Shown here one piece after another: positions 8,591 through 18,266 of a DNA stretch of 64,000 nucleotides; position 1 is the stretch's first letter; the number at the start of each line of letters is the position of its first letter. The notes under the pieces are model-generated. The model did no database searches and was not told where the DNA came from. It was given only the letters and a program-made list of their open reading frames with translations. The stretch is from assembly GCF_000308815.1 (NCBI RefSeq), contig NZ_BAFX01000075.1, positions 124,001-188,000 of the forward strand. Reading direction: 5' to 3'. Position numbers and translations under genes: made by a program. Source of the DNA: Nocardia concava NBRC 100430 (lineage in GTDB: Bacteria; Actinomycetota; Actinomycetes; Mycobacteriales; Mycobacteriaceae).

Positions 8591-9037
8591 CTAGGTGTCG
8601 AGGGCTTCGATGAGGGTGTTCAGTCCGGACCTGACCGCCTCGCGCTGCGCCGGGGTCAGATGTTCCATCGCCCCCGCGAAACGCTGGATCCGGGCCGAGG
8701 TCAGACCCGTGACCAGGTCGTGCGCGGCGGCGGTGGCCGTGAGCAGTTGCGCGCGACCGTCCTCCGGATCCGCGTCCCGGGTCAGGAACCCGCCCTTCTC
8801 GAGGCCGGTCACTATCCGCGACATGGTCGGGGCGCTGACCCGCTCGATACCCGCCAGGTCGCCGAGCCGCAGCGGGCCCTGGCGGGCGAGGGAGGCCAGG
8901 GCCGATGCCGCGCCGGGGCTCAGTGATCCGAGGTCGCCGGACTGGCGCAGCAGGCGCAGGAGGCGGCCGATGGCGTGATACAGCTCGGCGGCTTCGGTGA
9001 GCTGGTCGGGGTCGGCGACGCTCGTCGGCTCGGGCAG
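8591..9037 (-). CDS. MarR-family regulator, co-transcribed with a DHA2 exporter
   Basis: About 148 residues if started at the CTG at 9037, which has a GGAGGAGA ribosome site 6-8 nt upstream. The only other in-frame start is a TTG at 9103 lying inside the exporter gene; no ATG or GTG is available near the 5' end. The winged-helix MarR core is clear: ASLARQGPLRLGDLAGIERV then SAPTMSRIVTGLEKGGFLTR and the wing DPEDGRAQLL. It follows the exporter gene (stop at 9054) on the same strand, so it is likely a coupled autoregulator sensing the exported compound. Confidence 0.75.
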   Translation of the reverse strand: MPEPTSVADPDQLTEAAELYHAIGRLLRLLRQSGDLGSLSPGAASALASLARQGPLRLGDLAGIERVSAPTMSRIVTGLEKGGFLTRDADPEDGRAQLLTATAAAHDLVTGLTSARIQRFAGAMEHLTPAQREAVRSGLNTLIEALDT

Positions 9038-9053
9038 CGTGATCTCCTCCGTC

Positions 9054-10820
9054 TCAGATTCCCTCGCGGGCGGCTTCCCGGAGCTCGGCAGCCTCGTCCG
9101 CAACGGTCGGGCTACCGGCGAACCACGAGGCCACCGCGCCGATCAGCATCATAATCGCGGCGCCGAGGAAGACCACGACGAGACCCGAGTGGAAGGGTCC
9201 GGAGATCAAGTGCGGGAAGAACTCCTGGCCGGTGAGCACGTCCTTGTGCACGCCAGGATGGTCGAGGATGCCCGTCGGGCCGAGCAGCGCCTCGATCGGG
9301 TTCACACCCAGGAAGGCCGCGAACAGGCTGCCGACCGGAGGCAGACCGGAGATGTTCTCCGCGACGTTGGCGGGCACGCCCTGCTCCTGCAGACCCGAAT
9401 TCATGGCGCCCGGCAACGAATTGGACAAGCCGATGATCATGAGCGAGAAGAACACACCGATCGACAGCGCCATACCGCCATTGAGCAGCGTGCCGCGCAT
9501 GCCGGAGGCCACACCGCGCTGCGAGGCCGGCACCGCCGACATCACCTCGGCGGTATTGGGGGAGGCGAACATGCCCGAGCCCAGACCGTTGAGCGCGATG
9601 ACCACCGCGAACGCCCAGTAGGAGAAGTCGACCGGCAGCACCACCAGCAGCACGAAGGTCACCGCGGTGATCGCCATGCCCAGCGTCGCGAACAGCCGCG
9701 GCCCGTAACGGTCGGACAGCTTGCCCGAAACCGGTCCCGCCACAAGGAATCCCACCGTCAGCGGCAGCAGGTAGATACCCGCCCACAGCGGCGTCGACTC
9801 GAAGTCGAACCCGTGCAGCGGCAACCAGATGCCCTGCAGCCAGATGATCAGCATGAACTGCAGACCACCGCGCCCCAGCGACGACATCAGCCCCGCCAGA
9901 TTACCCAGCCCGAACGCCCGATTCTTGAGCAGCGACAGATGGAACATCGGCTGTTCCACCTTGGTCTCGATCCAGCAGAACAGCGCCAGCACCGCGATAC
10001 CGCCGAACACCGCCGCCAGCACCCACGGGTTGGACCAGCCGGTATTCGAATCCCCGTACGGCTGAATGCCATAGGTGATGCCGGTCAGCAGCGCGGTCAG
10101 ACCCACCGCGAAGGTAATGGTGCCCGGCAGATCCAGCGAGCCCGGATTCCGCTGCCCATTGTCGTGCAGCGACCGGTACGACCACACGGTCCCGAGAATG
10201 CCGAACGGCACACTCACCCAGAACACGGCCTTCCAATCCCACTGCGCGAGCAGCCCGCCCAGCAGCAGCCCCAGGAACGAACCGGCCACCGCCGCAACCT
10301 GATTGATCCCCAGCGCGAATCCGCGCTGCTCGGCCGGAAACGCATCGGTGAGGATGGCCGCCGCATTGGCCATCAGCATCGCGCCACCGACGCCCTGCAG
10401 CACCCGCCACCCGATCAACCACACCGCACCACCCCCATGGGTGAACGGATCGAACGACAACGCGATCGCCGTGACCGTGAAGATCACGAACCCGTAGTTG
10501 TAGATCTTCACCCGCCCGACCATGTCCCCGAGCCGCCCGAACATCACCACCAGCACCGCGGACGCGAGCAAGAAGCCCATCATCATCCACAGCAGGTAGC
10601 TGACATTCCCCGCCGCCAGCGGGTTCAGATCGATCCCTCGGAAGATGTCCGGCAGCGAGATGATCACGATCGACGAGTTGATCGTCACCATGAGCATCCC
10701 CAACGTCGTATTCGACAGGGCCACCCACTTGTAATGCGGATGATCATGCTCGATCCGGAGCCGCCTCCGAATGGTCTGGACATCACCGGCATCCACACCG
10801 GTGGTTGGGGCCGCAGCCAT
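9054..10820 (-). CDS. MFS drug exporter, DHA2 (EmrB/QacA) type
   Basis: 588 residues from the ATG at 10820 (CGGGAGGCTCTG before it); an upstream TTG would add nine residues. About 40 cytoplasmic residues precede TM1. Motifs include VTINSSIVIISLPDIF in TM1, MVFGRLGDMVGRVKIYNYGF-type loop 2/3 and GGAMLMANAAAILTDAFP in TM4. The long loop between TM13 and TM14 (about 480-540, GVNPIEALLGPTG) is typical of larger actinobacterial DHA2 pumps. It precedes a MarR gene. A dyad at 10864-10883 sits just upstream. Substrate unknown. Confidence 0.85.
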   Translation of the reverse strand: MAAAPTTGVDAGDVQTIRRRLRIEHDHPHYKWVALSNTTLGMLMVTINSSIVIISLPDIFRGIDLNPLAAGNVSYLLWMMMGFLLASAVLVVMFGRLGDMVGRVKIYNYGFVIFTVTAIALSFDPFTHGGGAVWLIGWRVLQGVGGAMLMANAAAILTDAFPAEQRGFALGINQVAAVAGSFLGLLLGGLLAQWDWKAVFWVSVPFGILGTVWSYRSLHDNGQRNPGSLDLPGTITFAVGLTALLTGITYGIQPYGDSNTGWSNPWVLAAVFGGIAVLALFCWIETKVEQPMFHLSLLKNRAFGLGNLAGLMSSLGRGGLQFMLIIWLQGIWLPLHGFDFESTPLWAGIYLLPLTVGFLVAGPVSGKLSDRYGPRLFATLGMAITAVTFVLLVVLPVDFSYWAFAVVIALNGLGSGMFASPNTAEVMSAVPASQRGVASGMRGTLLNGGMALSIGVFFSLMIIGLSNSLPGAMNSGLQEQGVPANVAENISGLPPVGSLFAAFLGVNPIEALLGPTGILDHPGVHKDVLTGQEFFPHLISGPFHSGLVVVFLGAAIMMLIGAVASWFAGSPTVADEAAELREAAREGI

Positions 10821-10863
10821 CAGAGCCTCCCGCAAGTCAACGAACAAACAACGCGCCCAAATA

Positions 10864-10883
10864 TAGTTGCATGTCGCTAACTA
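10864..10883. promoter_or_regulatory. Candidate MarR operator upstream of the exporter
   Basis: TAGTT-N10-AACTA, with TTGCATG inside, lies about 45 bp upstream of the exporter start. MarR proteins commonly bind such short AT-rich dyads. The arms are only 5 bp, so this is tentative. Confidence 0.35.
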
Positions 10884-10952
10884 ACGAAATGGTGACAAGC
10901 CCCACTCACCGGACACCCATCCCCGCCCACTGCCCCCACCAGCTCCGATACC

Positions 10953-11016
10953 AAGATCAGGGAGCTCTCAGCGCTCGAAATCGGACAGATTTCAACGCTG
11001 AGAGCTCCCTGATCTT
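10953..11016 (-). terminator. Long two-tier hairpin between the alcohol dehydrogenase and the exporter
   Basis: Perfect 21-bp inverted arms at 10953-10973 and 10996-11016 enclose a second stem GAAATC/GATTTC around the 5-nt loop GGACA. It lies 28 nt after the dehydrogenase stop, where a terminator is expected, but has no U-tract on either strand and is longer than usual. It occupies the only sizeable part of the 224-nt gap 10821-11044. Confidence 0.5.
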
Positions 11017-11044
11017 GAAACCGGCTGTGGGCCGCGGCATACCC

Positions 11045-12061
11045 TCAGGGCAGGAGGAGGGTTTTGATGGCTCGGCGTTCGTCCATTTCGGCGTAGCCTT
11101 CGGCGACTTCGCCGAGAGGGAGGGTGAGGTCGAAGACCTTGCCGGGGGTGATGTGGCCGTCGAGGACGCGGCCGATGAGGTCTGCGAGGAAGCGGCGGAC
11201 GGGGGCGGGGCCGCCGCGGAGGCCTACGTGGGTGCGGAAGAGGTCGTCGCCGGAGATTTGGATGCCGTGGGGGACGCCTACGAAGCCGACGGTGCCGCCT
11301 ACGCGGGTGGAGTGGCGGGCCTGGGTCATGGATTCGGCGGTGCCTACGCATTCGAGGACGGCGTCGGCGCCTGTGCCGTTGGTGAGTTCTTTGATGCGGG
11401 CGACGCCGTCGTCGCCGCGTTCGGTGACGATGTCGGTGGCACCGAAGTCGAGGGCCAGTTTCTGGCGGGATTCGTGGCGGCTCATGGCGATGATGCGTTC
11501 GGCGCCAAGTTCTTTCGCGGCCAGGACGCCGCACAGTCCGACCGCGCCGTCGCCGACGACGGCGACCGTCGAGCCCTGCCGGACTTCCGCGGCAACTGCG
11601 GCGTACCAGCCGGTGCCCATGACATCGGAGAGGGTCAGCAGGCTCGGCACCAAATCCGCGTCCGGTTGCTCGGGCAAGGCGACCAGCGTGCCGCCCGCCA
11701 GGGGAATCCGGATCAGTTCGGCCTGGCAGGTGCCCATGAATCCGCCGTTCATGCACGCCGATTGGATGCCGTAGCGGCAGTTGGGGCAGGTGTTGTCCGA
11801 GTAGGCGAAGCCGCCGACCACGAACTGGCCGGGCCGCAGCGAGGTGACCTCGGCCCCGACCTCCTCGACGATCCCGACGTATTCGTGCCCCATCGGCCGC
11901 GGCTCGGTAACCGGGTTGATGCCGCGATAGGACCACAGGTCGGAGCCGCAGACACAGGTCGCGACGGTGCGGATGATCGCGTCGGTCGGCTGCTCGATGC
12001 AGGGATCGGGCCGCTCCTCGAATCGAATGTCGAACGGCGCGTGTAAGACGGTGCCTCGCAT
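11045..12061 (-). CDS. Zinc-dependent alcohol dehydrogenase (MDR family)
   Basis: 338 residues from the ATG at 12061 (AGGAGATCTC before it). The GroES-like N-terminal domain has catalytic-zinc residues Cys38 (VCGSD) and His59-Glu60 (GHEYVG). The structural-zinc lobe keeps Cys92, Cys95 and Cys103 but lacks the usual first Cys. The Rossmann domain follows (VAVVGDGAVGLCGV) with AERIIAMSRHESR, whose basic residues after the second strand suggest NADP rather than NAD. Reaction: reversible oxidation of an alcohol to an aldehyde or ketone. No neighbouring pathway genes identify the substrate. Confidence 0.8.
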   Translation of the reverse strand: MRGTVLHAPFDIRFEERPDPCIEQPTDAIIRTVATCVCGSDLWSYRGINPVTEPRPMGHEYVGIVEEVGAEVTSLRPGQFVVGGFAYSDNTCPNCRYGIQSACMNGGFMGTCQAELIRIPLAGGTLVALPEQPDADLVPSLLTLSDVMGTGWYAAVAAEVRQGSTVAVVGDGAVGLCGVLAAKELGAERIIAMSRHESRQKLALDFGATDIVTERGDDGVARIKELTNGTGADAVLECVGTAESMTQARHSTRVGGTVGFVGVPHGIQISGDDLFRTHVGLRGGPAPVRRFLADLIGRVLDGHITPGKVFDLTLPLGEVAEGYAEMDERRAIKTLLLP

Positions 12062-12173
12062 GAGATCTCCTGTTCGCCGAAAAGCGCCGGAAGACACACC
12101 TCACGCCATGGTAGCCACCGATTCGCCAGCGCTGCGCTTGCGGGGGACCGGGCGGACTGTCAGGCTGATCGCC

Positions 12174-12569
12174 ATGCCTCAATTGCCTTGGACCAGCGGT
12201 GTTTACAAGCCCGAGGACGGCGCGGAGCTGCATGTGCTCACCTCCGAACTGCCCTTGAAACGGTATGCCGACATACCGCGGTTCCTGCGCTGGACTCTGA
12301 AGATCCGAAGCCAGTTGAAGGACGCCCCGGGCTGCGCCGGTTACAGCCTCGACGCCCTGCTGACCGTCAAGACCTTCCGGACCCTGTCGGCCTGGTCGGA
12401 CAAGGACGCGATGGAGGCCTTCGTGCGCGCCGGATCCCACGCCGAGATGCTCGCGGATATGGCTGGGCGCGTGGGCAACCCACGCTTCGTCGAGTCGAAG
12501 GAGGCGGGCAAGAACCTGCCGCTGTCCTGGGCGGAAGCCCGCGCCCGGCTCACCGCCCCGGGCGCGTGA
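12174..12569 (+). CDS. ABM/DUF3291-like dimeric alpha-beta barrel protein
   Basis: 131 residues from the ATG at 12174. The central part (RFLRWTLKIRSQLKDAPGCA, GYSLDALLTVKTFRTLSAWS, DKDAMEAFVRAG) fits the ferredoxin-like dimeric barrel of antibiotic-biosynthesis-monooxygenase and DUF3291 proteins, where a Trp-containing strand and a His helix (GSHAEML) line the pocket. The biochemical role is unknown; relatives bind haem or oxidise small aromatics. It is divergent from the alcohol dehydrogenase and ends 9 nt before a convergent hypothetical gene. Confidence 0.65.
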   Translation: MPQLPWTSGVYKPEDGAELHVLTSELPLKRYADIPRFLRWTLKIRSQLKDAPGCAGYSLDALLTVKTFRTLSAWSDKDAMEAFVRAGSHAEMLADMAGRVGNPRFVESKEAGKNLPLSWAEARARLTAPGA

Positions 12570-12578
12570 CGTCGAACG

Positions 12579-13010
12579 TCAGTGGAAGGGGTACTCGGCC
12601 AGAATCCCATTGATATGGGTGAGCGTCCGCCCGCCCCACTCGGGGTGCACGGCCGAGACCAGCCGATGCCATTCCGGGAACCAGATCCGCCGCGCGTCGT
12701 GCGTCGGCGGCCGGGCCGCATGCTGGTGCACGGTGTCGAGGGCGATCTGACGGGCCATATGGTCGACGACCCAGTACGAGAGCTCCTCGGGCGAGGTCGT
12801 GGGCTTGTCGAGGATCTGCTTGTTGCGCTCCCACGCCTCGAAACTGAGGCGATCGGGCGTGACGCGGAAGAACGGCTCGGCGAAGTCCAGGTGGCCGTGG
12901 TGGCCCGCGATCATGGGCGGGACGTGGGCGGCTGGGCGGGGCGCGACCCGGTGGAGGCGGTCGACCCACAGCAGCACCGACTGCTGAATTTCCTCGGGGT
13001 CGAATGGCAC
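12579..13010 (-). CDS. Hypothetical protein, 143 residues
   Basis: Not recognised. GTG start at 13010. It is a soluble, mostly helical protein rich in Trp and His (LLWVDRLHRV, GHHGHLDFAEPFF, RRIWFPEWHRLV) with no signal peptide or membrane helix. The His/Trp pattern could indicate a ligand or metal pocket, but no catalytic motif can be named. It lies between the convergent barrel protein and the cbbR gene. Codon use matches its neighbours. Confidence 0.5.
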   Translation of the reverse strand: MPFDPEEIQQSVLLWVDRLHRVAPRPAAHVPPMIAGHHGHLDFAEPFFRVTPDRLSFEAWERNKQILDKPTTSPEELSYWVVDHMARQIALDTVHQHAARPPTHDARRIWFPEWHRLVSAVHPEWGGRTLTHINGILAEYPFH

Positions 13011-13094
13011 CCGGACAATCTTGCCCGAAGTTGATCTTCGGATTGCGCAGGGGTCGGCCCGCGAGTCGCTGACCAGCTCAGACGCCTCTTTGCC

Positions 13095-13970
13095 TCATAC
13101 GCCACGGAACGCCTTGTCGCCGACCCGGTCCGGATCGGTGATGTGGGACAGGAACAGCCGGGCGGTGGGCGTCGGGGTGCGGGTGGTGACGACATGCCAG
13201 GGCCGGTTGAGGGGTGTGCCCTCCACCGCCAGCACCTCGAGCTGCCCGGCATCGAGATCGGTGATGATGGCATCGGAGTGGATGAGGGTGATGCCCAGCC
13301 CCTCCCGCGCGGCGGCCAGCGCAGCCCCGTGCGTGCCGAGAGTCAGTGTGGGCGGCCGGATTTGGAGCCGGTCGAACAATGCGAGCGTGGTGTCGCGGGT
13401 ACCGGATCCTTTGCCACGCAATAGCCAGGTGGCCTCACAGGGGTCCGGCCAGAGCTTCGGCGCGCCGACCACCACCAGCTGGCACGGCCGCCGCGCCCGG
13501 GTGACCAGCCCCGCGTCCCGCGGCGGCCGCCCCGCCACCACGAGATCGGTTTCGTGGTGGGTCAATTCGAGGAACAGCACATCCCGCGGCTGGATCGACA
13601 GCGCCAATTCGATACTGGGATACCGGTTGTGGAACGAGGCGAGCAGCCGCAGCAGCACGTATTCCCCGGCTGTCGCCACCACCCCGATACGCAACCGACC
13701 GGTCTCGGCCTCGCGCACCGCCGCGTGCGCCTCCTTCATCAGCCCGAGAATGCTGCGGCAGTAGTCCGCGTACACCCGCCCCGCCTCGGTGAGCGCGATG
13801 CCCCGCCCGGATTTGGCCACAAGTTTGGCCCCGAGTTGTTTCTCGATGTGTGCCACGGCCGCCGAGGCCGCCGCTTCGGTGATGTGCAACTGCGCCGCGG
13901 CGCGGCGAATGCTGGAGTGCTTGGCAACGGCGAGAAAGGTTTCCATGCGCACCGCGCTCACCGTACCCAT
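13095..13970 (-). CDS. cbbR: LysR-type regulator of the RuBisCO operon
   Basis: 291 residues from the ATG at 13970. The N-terminal winged helix is clear (TFLAVAKHSSIRRAAAQLHI, then TEAAASAAVAHIEKQLGAKL). The remainder is the periplasmic-binding-protein-like effector domain with two subdomains (RLRIGVVATAGEYVLLRLLA; GLGITLIHSDAI). It is transcribed divergently from cbbL across a 123-nt region that holds a dyad at 14014-14030. CbbR proteins activate cbb operons in response to metabolites such as RuBP, PEP or NADPH; the assignment rests on position plus family, and the effector here is unknown. Confidence 0.85.
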   Translation of the reverse strand: MGTVSAVRMETFLAVAKHSSIRRAAAQLHITEAAASAAVAHIEKQLGAKLVAKSGRGIALTEAGRVYADYCRSILGLMKEAHAAVREAETGRLRIGVVATAGEYVLLRLLASFHNRYPSIELALSIQPRDVLFLELTHHETDLVVAGRPPRDAGLVTRARRPCQLVVVGAPKLWPDPCEATWLLRGKGSGTRDTTLALFDRLQIRPPTLTLGTHGAALAAAREGLGITLIHSDAIITDLDAGQLEVLAVEGTPLNRPWHVVTTRTPTPTARLFLSHITDPDRVGDKAFRGV

Positions 13971-14003
13971 ACTCAACAGTAGCAAACCTGACGAAAAGGT
14001 TGA

Positions 14004-15542
<1,539 letters not shown>

Positions 15543-15558
15543 AAGTCGAGGACCACCA

Positions 15559-15981
15559 ATGCATTTGCGCCAGGGCACCTTCTCGCACCTGCCGGATCTC
15601 GACGACACCGAAATCGCCGCCCAGGTCCGCTACGCACTGCTCAACAACTGGCCGGTGTCGATCGAGTACACCGACGATCCGCATCCGCGCAACAGCTATT
15701 GGGAGATGTGGGGCCTGCCGCTGTTCGATCTGGACGAGCCCGACGGTGTACTCGCCGAGATCAACGCCTGCCGGGCCACGTTCCCGCGCCACTACATTCG
15801 CGTGAACGCCTACGACGCCTCCTACGGCCGCCAGACCACGGCATTGAGCTTCATCGTGCAGCGCCCTGTCAACGAGCCGGGCTTCCGCCTGGATCGCGCC
15901 GAATCCGACGACCGTCGCCAGCACTACGGCTTCCACGCCTATGCCACCGACGACCGTCCGGGCGAAAGGTATGGCGGCTGA
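15559..15981 (+). CDS. cbbS: RuBisCO small subunit, red-type with C-terminal extension
   Basis: 140 residues from the ATG at 15559, 16 nt after cbbL. It caps the ends of the L8 octamer to form the L8S8 holoenzyme. Conserved features are the N-terminal [13 protein letters not shown], the [20 protein letters not shown] strand-helix and the WGLPLFDL strand. The C-terminus (about 110-140, [20 protein letters not shown]) extends past the short green-type ending, matching the beta-hairpin tail of red-type small subunits that fills the central channel and makes assembly independent of dedicated chaperones. Confidence 0.95.
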   Translation: MHLRQGTFSHLPDLDDTEIAAQVRYALLNNWPVSIEYTDDPHPRNSYWEMWGLPLFDLDEPDGVLAEINACRATFPRHYIRVNAYDASYGRQTTALSFIVQRPVNEPGFRLDRAESDDRRQHYGFHAYATDDRPGERYGG

Positions 15982-16006
15982 AGACGTTTCGGAACGGGAG
16001 GATATC

Positions 16007-17119
16007 GTGAGCGCGGAACGCCCCGCGGTTCCGGACGGCCGGCAGCCTGCAGCCGGCCGTCCGGCGGGCGGGTTCCAGATGCATCGACCCGGGGTCACGA
16101 GCCCCGCACCGGTGCGCGGTACGGCCGCCGGACACCCTCCCGGACCGGAGGATTCGGCGGCCGACCACCTGCTCCGTCCAATTGACGGCCCGCCGTCGCA
16201 ACTCGCTGACGACGCGCTGCTGGACCTGTCGACCGATATCGCGGGCAAGGACGTCGAGGACACGCTCGCCCGCCTTGATGCCGAACTGGTCGGCCTGGCG
16301 AATGTCAAACGGCGAGTGCGGGAAATCGCGGCCCTGCTGCTCATCGATCGCGCCCGTCAGCGCTTCGGGCTCCAGGCTACCCGCCCGACCATGCACATGA
16401 GCTTCACCGGCGGGCCCGGCACCGGTAAGACCACCGTCGCCCTGCGCATGGCCGAGATGCTGCACGCCCTCGGATACATCCGCAAACCCAAGGTGCACAC
16501 CGTCACCCGCGACGACCTGGTCGGCCAGTTCATCGGCCATACCGCGCCCAAGACCAAGGAGGCGCTGGCCAAGGCCGCCGGGGGAGTGCTGTTCATCGAC
16601 GAGGCCTACTACCTGTTCCGCCCGGAGAACGAGCGCGACTACGGGCAGGAGGTCATCGAAATCCTGTTGCAGGAGATGGAGAACGAGCGCACCAGCCTCG
16701 TGGTGATCTTCGCCGGTTATCCCGATCGCATGGAGACCTTCTTCTCCGCCAACCCGGGCCTGTCCTCCCGGGTCGCCCACCACATCGAGTTCCCCGACTA
16801 TACCCACGAAGAACTCATGGCCATCGCCGAACTCATGGTGCGCCAGGAGAATTTCCGCTTCGATCCCGCTGCCGCCGAGGCATTCTCGCGCTATCTGCTG
16901 CTGCGCATGGCCCGCCCCCGCTTCGCCAATGCCCGCAGCGTGCGCAATGCCCTCGACCGGTGCCGGCTGCGTCAGGCCAAGCGCCTGGTGGAGCTGCACC
17001 GGCCGGTCGGCCGCACGGATCTCATCACGCTGACCGACGGCGACGTCCTGGGCAGCAGCGTGTTCGCGGACGCCCCTACCGACTCGAACGGGTCTGCTGA
17101 CGAGGGGGCCCCTCCATGA
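16007..17119 (+). CDS. cbbX: Red-type RuBisCO activase CbbX (AAA+) with an N-terminal extension
   Basis: 370 residues from the GTG at 16007, which has GGGAGG 5 nt upstream; an ATG at 15971 overlapping cbbS would give 382. CbbX uses ATP to pull on the large-subunit C-terminus and release inhibitory sugar phosphates. Walker A is GGPGTGKTT (135-143), Walker B VLFIDEA (194-200), with sensor/arginine regions later (ERTSLVVIFAGYPD; NPGLSSR). The pore loop reads FIG (Phe175) where the characterised proteobacterial CbbX has YIG. About 75 Pro/Gly/Ala-rich residues precede the AAA+ core, longer than usual for the family (about 300 residues). Confidence 0.93.
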   Translation: MSAERPAVPDGRQPAAGRPAGGFQMHRPGVTSPAPVRGTAAGHPPGPEDSAADHLLRPIDGPPSQLADDALLDLSTDIAGKDVEDTLARLDAELVGLANVKRRVREIAALLLIDRARQRFGLQATRPTMHMSFTGGPGTGKTTVALRMAEMLHALGYIRKPKVHTVTRDDLVGQFIGHTAPKTKEALAKAAGGVLFIDEAYYLFRPENERDYGQEVIEILLQEMENERTSLVVIFAGYPDRMETFFSANPGLSSRVAHHIEFPDYTHEELMAIAELMVRQENFRFDPAAAEAFSRYLLLRMARPRFANARSVRNALDRCRLRQAKRLVELHRPVGRTDLITLTDGDVLGSSVFADAPTDSNGSADEGAPP

Positions 17120-17135
17120 CGAATTGAGAGCGATT

Positions 17136-18212
17136 GTGCCCGAAGGACTGAAGACCCTCACCCGCTACACCATCGAGTCCGAGCACCGCCAGCCCGGCGC
17201 GTCCGGGGAGTTCTCGGCGCTGCTCAATGTGCTCGCCACCGCCACCAAGATCATCGCGAACCAGGTCACCCGGGGAGCCATCATCGGCTCGCTGGGTGCG
17301 ACCGATGCCGAGAATCTGCCGATCACCGTGCATCGCAAGATGGATGCCATCGCCAATGACGTGATGGTGGCCGAGAGTCAGTGGACCGGGCCGCTCTCGG
17401 CGCTGGTGTCGGAGCAGATGCGCGATTGCCATCCGGTGCCGAGCGAGTACCGGCGCGGGAAGTATCTGCTGGCCTTCGATCCGCTGGACGGCTCGAGCAA
17501 TATCGATGTGAATCTGCCGGTGGGAACGATCTTCAGCGTGCTGCGGGCACCGGAGGACGGGCGCGAGGCGACCGGTGCGGACTTCCTGCAGCCGGGCGTG
17601 CAGCAGGTGTGTGCGGGCTTCACGCTCTACGGTCCGGCCACCATGCTGGTGCTGACCACCGGCAACGGCGTGGACGGATTCACCCTCGACCGTGAGGTGG
17701 GCGCGTTCGTGCTCACCCACCCGCGCATGCGAATTCCGGACGACACTTCGGGTTTCGCGATCAATGCCGCCAACGAGCGGTTCTGGGAGCGACCGGTGCG
17801 CCGGTATGTCCACGAATGCCTCGAAGGGGTCGAGGGGCCGCGCGGACGGGACTTCAATATGCGCTGGGTCGCCTCGCTGGTGGCCGACACGTTCCACATC
17901 CTGACCCGCGGCGGGCTGTACATGTATCCGCGCGATACCCGGCATCCGGATCGTCCGGGCCGGGTCTCGTTGCTGTACGGGGCCAATCCCATCGCCTTCA
18001 TCGTCGAACAGGCGGGCGGCGCGGCGACCACCGGGCACGAGCGGGTGCTGGATGTGCGACCGGAGGAGCTGCACCAGCGGATTCCGTTCATCTTCGGGTC
18101 CCGCAATGAGGTCGAGCGGATCGAGCGCTATCACCGCGAGCCGGAGGAGGGGCCGAGTTTCGACGCCTCGCTGTTCGGTTCGCGTTCGCTGTTCCGGTCG
18201 GCCCGGCATTGA
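17136..18212 (+). CDS. fbp: Class I fructose-1,6-bisphosphatase
   Basis: 358 residues from the GTG at 17136; a TTG at 17124 is an alternative start, 4 nt after cbbX. It removes the 1-phosphate of fructose-1,6-bisphosphate in the regeneration phase of the cycle (some cbb enzymes also use sedoheptulose-1,7-bisphosphate). The metal-binding signature DPLDGSSNID is at 115-124, and the substrate region with SLLYGANPIAF and an EQAGG stretch follows. Most actinobacteria use a GlpX-type enzyme for gluconeogenesis, so a class I enzyme inside the cbb operon suggests dedication to CO2 fixation. Confidence 0.92.
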   Translation: MPEGLKTLTRYTIESEHRQPGASGEFSALLNVLATATKIIANQVTRGAIIGSLGATDAENLPITVHRKMDAIANDVMVAESQWTGPLSALVSEQMRDCHPVPSEYRRGKYLLAFDPLDGSSNIDVNLPVGTIFSVLRAPEDGREATGADFLQPGVQQVCAGFTLYGPATMLVLTTGNGVDGFTLDREVGAFVLTHPRMRIPDDTSGFAINAANERFWERPVRRYVHECLEGVEGPRGRDFNMRWVASLVADTFHILTRGGLYMYPRDTRHPDRPGRVSLLYGANPIAFIVEQAGGAATTGHERVLDVRPEELHQRIPFIFGSRNEVERIERYHREPEEGPSFDASLFGSRSLFRSARH

Positions 18213-18266
18213 TCCCTCTCGCGCGGGCATGCGCGAAATCTGTTGTCCGGCAATCGAGGAGGTGCC

